From: Limnochorda sp. L945t
Lineage (GTDB): Bacteria > Bacillota > Limnochordia > Limnochordales > Geochordaceae
Assembly (NCBI RefSeq): GCF_035593305.1
Contig: NZ_CP141615.1
Span: 806,001-870,000, forward strand
Length of the DNA stretch: 64,000 nucleotides
Direction: 5' to 3'
Shown piece by piece: positions 62,840-64,000 of this stretch (positions within the stretch are counted from its first letter, which is position 1; the number at the start of each line of letters is the position of its first letter). Both the position numbers and the translations under genes were made by a program. Under the pieces are notes generated by a model. That model did no database searches. It worked only from the letters and a program-made list of their open reading frames with translations, and had not been told where the DNA came from.

Positions 62840-63646
62840 GTGGAACCCATCAGGCCGGCGACGTGGGGTAGCGTGGAAGCCACGGTGGGGGAGGTCCTGC
62901 GCGCCCTGATGGAGCGGGCCCGGGAGCAGGGCGGGGCTGCGGGCACGACGGCCTCGCGGGCTGCGACCACGCCCGGCGCCGGTCCCCCGCGGCGGCGGAG
63001 GAGGCGCTCGCTTCCCGCGGCCGCCCGCTACGCGGCGTGGCGGGCGAGGTGGGAGCAGGCAGTCACGCTCCGCAAGCCGCTGGGGCGAGGACGGCCCATC
63101 CTCGACGTGGGGTGCTACGAGGGCGCGCTGGTGACCAGGCTGGCCGAGGTCACGGGTAGGCCCGTGATCGGCGTGGACATCAGCGACGCCGGGTTCGGCA
63201 GGGCCTTCCAACAGGCGGAGAAGGCCGGGGTCGAGGCGTTCGTCGGCTGCATGCGTTACGACGCCCATCACCTCTCGGCGCTGGGGTCGCAGCTGTTCGA
63301 CGCGGCGACGCTGACTTACAGCCTGCACTGCATGCGGGCACCGGACCGGGTCCTGGCGGAGGTGGCCCGGGTGTTGACGTGGGGCGGCGTGGTGCTGGTC
63401 GTCGACTGGGTCGTGGCGACGGGGGAGCCCAAGCACGGCTGCTCCCGGCTCACGCTGGCGGAGATCGAGGAGATGATGCGGTCGGCGGGGCTCACCCCCA
63501 TCCGCTCGGTCGCCCGGGACGGCGTCGCGCTGGTGGCGGGCGAGAAGCGGGAGGGCTCGATCCCGGCGGCCCGGCTGGGCGTGCTCAACGGCCGGCGCGC
63601 CGTACTCGCCGCTCGAGAGGCGCCAGCGCCAGCGAGCGCACCGTGA
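62840..63646 (+). CDS. class I SAM-dependent methyltransferase
   Basis: A 268-residue methyltransferase. After an Arg/Ala-rich, poorly ordered N-terminal 60 residues comes the SAM-binding motif I PILDVGCYEGALVTRLAE, then VIGVDISDAGF with the acidic ribose ligand, and ATLTYSLHCMRAPDRVLAEVARVLTWGGVVLVVDWV, the usual motifs IV-VI of the UbiE/Methyltransf_11 group. The substrate is unknown. It follows the flavoprotein by 33 bases and its 3' end overlaps the gene on the opposite strand. Confidence 0.85.
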   Translation: MEPIRPATWGSVEATVGEVLRALMERAREQGGAAGTTASRAATTPGAGPPRRRRRRSLPAAARYAAWRARWEQAVTLRKPLGRGRPILDVGCYEGALVTRLAEVTGRPVIGVDISDAGFGRAFQQAEKAGVEAFVGCMRYDAHHLSALGSQLFDAATLTYSLHCMRAPDRVLAEVARVLTWGGVVLVVDWVVATGEPKHGCSRLTLAEIEEMMRSAGLTPIRSVARDGVALVAGEKREGSIPAARLGVLNGRRAVLAAREAPAPASAP

Positions 63647-64000
63647 CCCATCCCCGGCGGAGCGTCTCAGGGAGGGGGCTGTTCCCGTCGGCGGACGCTT
63701 CGACGGCAGCCTGTCCGGGAGAGGGAGGGGCACCCGCGAAGGCGGGGCCGGCCGCGCCGTCGGGCGGTGCGCCGTTGGGCGGCGCGCCGTGCTCACCGGC
63801 GCGGGAGGGGCCCCCGGCATGCGCCACCCGGTGCGAGGTGGGCCGGGTGCCGGCCCGTACCACCATGGCGTCTTCCCCCATGACCAGCAAAGAGGCGGCG
63901 GCGATGGAGAGCCGCCCCCGGAGTCGATCCGACAGCCCCTTGGGGGCGAGCAGGACCTCCAGGACGGCCCCGGAGCGCTCGTCCAGCATCAGTTCGTCGG
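63585..64000 (-). CDS. PRC-barrel-like protein (YlmC/YmxH type), 5'-partial
   Basis: The frame is open to the right edge, so the gene's start is outside the window; an ATG at 63989 is probably internal. The first visible part, ELMLDERSGAVLEVLLAPKG followed by GRLSIAAASLLVMGEDAMVVR, resembles the second half of a PRC-barrel domain as in sporulation protein YlmC/YmxH (where an IGED-V pattern closes the domain). The remaining 80 residues are Pro/Ala/Gly-rich and of low complexity. The 3' end overlaps the methyltransferase gene by about 60 bases. The assignment is tentative. Confidence 0.45.
   Translation of the reverse strand, partial: DELMLDERSGAVLEVLLAPKGLSDRLRGRLSIAAASLLVMGEDAMVVRAGTRPTSHRVAHAGGPSRAGEHGAPPNGAPPDGAAGPAFAGAPPSPGQAAVEASADGNSPLPETLRRGWVTVRSLALAPLERRVRRAGR

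Overview
The window is high-GC DNA from what looks like a GC-rich, spore-lineage member of the Bacillota, most like the Limnochordia/Symbiobacteria type. The reasons are a six-subunit Rnf complex with Gx and NusG-II partners, a SAM-I (S-box) riboswitch, a LonB next to LonA behind tig-clpP-clpX, and many GTG starts. This placement is inferred from gene content, not from a phylogeny. Genes are dense, and most operons are joined by 4-base ATGA or GTGA overlaps.

Layout. 0.6-8.0 kb (minus): an rnfC-DG-E-A-B operon with apbE and a Gx/NusG-II fusion, encoding a membrane ferredoxin:NAD+ oxidoreductase and its flavinylating enzyme. 8.3-9.3 kb: a metallo-beta-lactamase-fold hydrolase. 9.4-15.1 kb (plus): glycolate oxidation (glcDEF), hydroxypyruvate isomerase and a tartronate-semialdehyde-type reductase. 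15.1-21.1 kb (minus): a SAM-riboswitch-led operon of a threonine-synthase-like PLP enzyme, a MoaD-like sulfur carrier ending in GGC, an exported rhodanese, a thiosulfate transporter (TsuA/YeeE), TusA and an E1-rhodanese fusion. This looks like a thiosulfate-fed, protein-thiocarboxylate route to a methionine precursor and is the most interesting system in the window.

21.3-31.7 kb: tRNA-Leu, a ROK sugar kinase, a LacI regulator, a five-gene oligosaccharide/peptide-type ABC transporter, and galK-galT. 32.4-38.5 kb: a sugar ABC transporter (no ATPase), a GH42 beta-galactosidase and a DeoR regulator. With galTK this forms a galactoside-use locus; the transporter genes are visibly AT-richer than their surroundings. 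38.6-42.7 kb: a chemoreceptor gene cut in two by a complete IS21-family element with a 5-bp target duplication, and also missing its 5' end. 42.7-47.7 kb: a ROK repressor and a second ATPase-less sugar ABC transporter.

47.8-55.8 kb: tRNA-Gly and the protein-quality-control block tig, clpP, clpX, lonB, lonA. 55.8-60.4 kb: lgt, ornithine carbamoyltransferase, a cyclic-2,3-diphosphoglycerate-synthetase-like GTPase/ATPase and an MFS exporter. 60.4-64.0 kb: a promoter with a CsoR/CstR-type palindrome in front of a protein disulfide oxidoreductase, a CoA-disulfide-reductase-like flavoprotein and a methyltransferase, then the end of a PRC-barrel-like gene running off the window.
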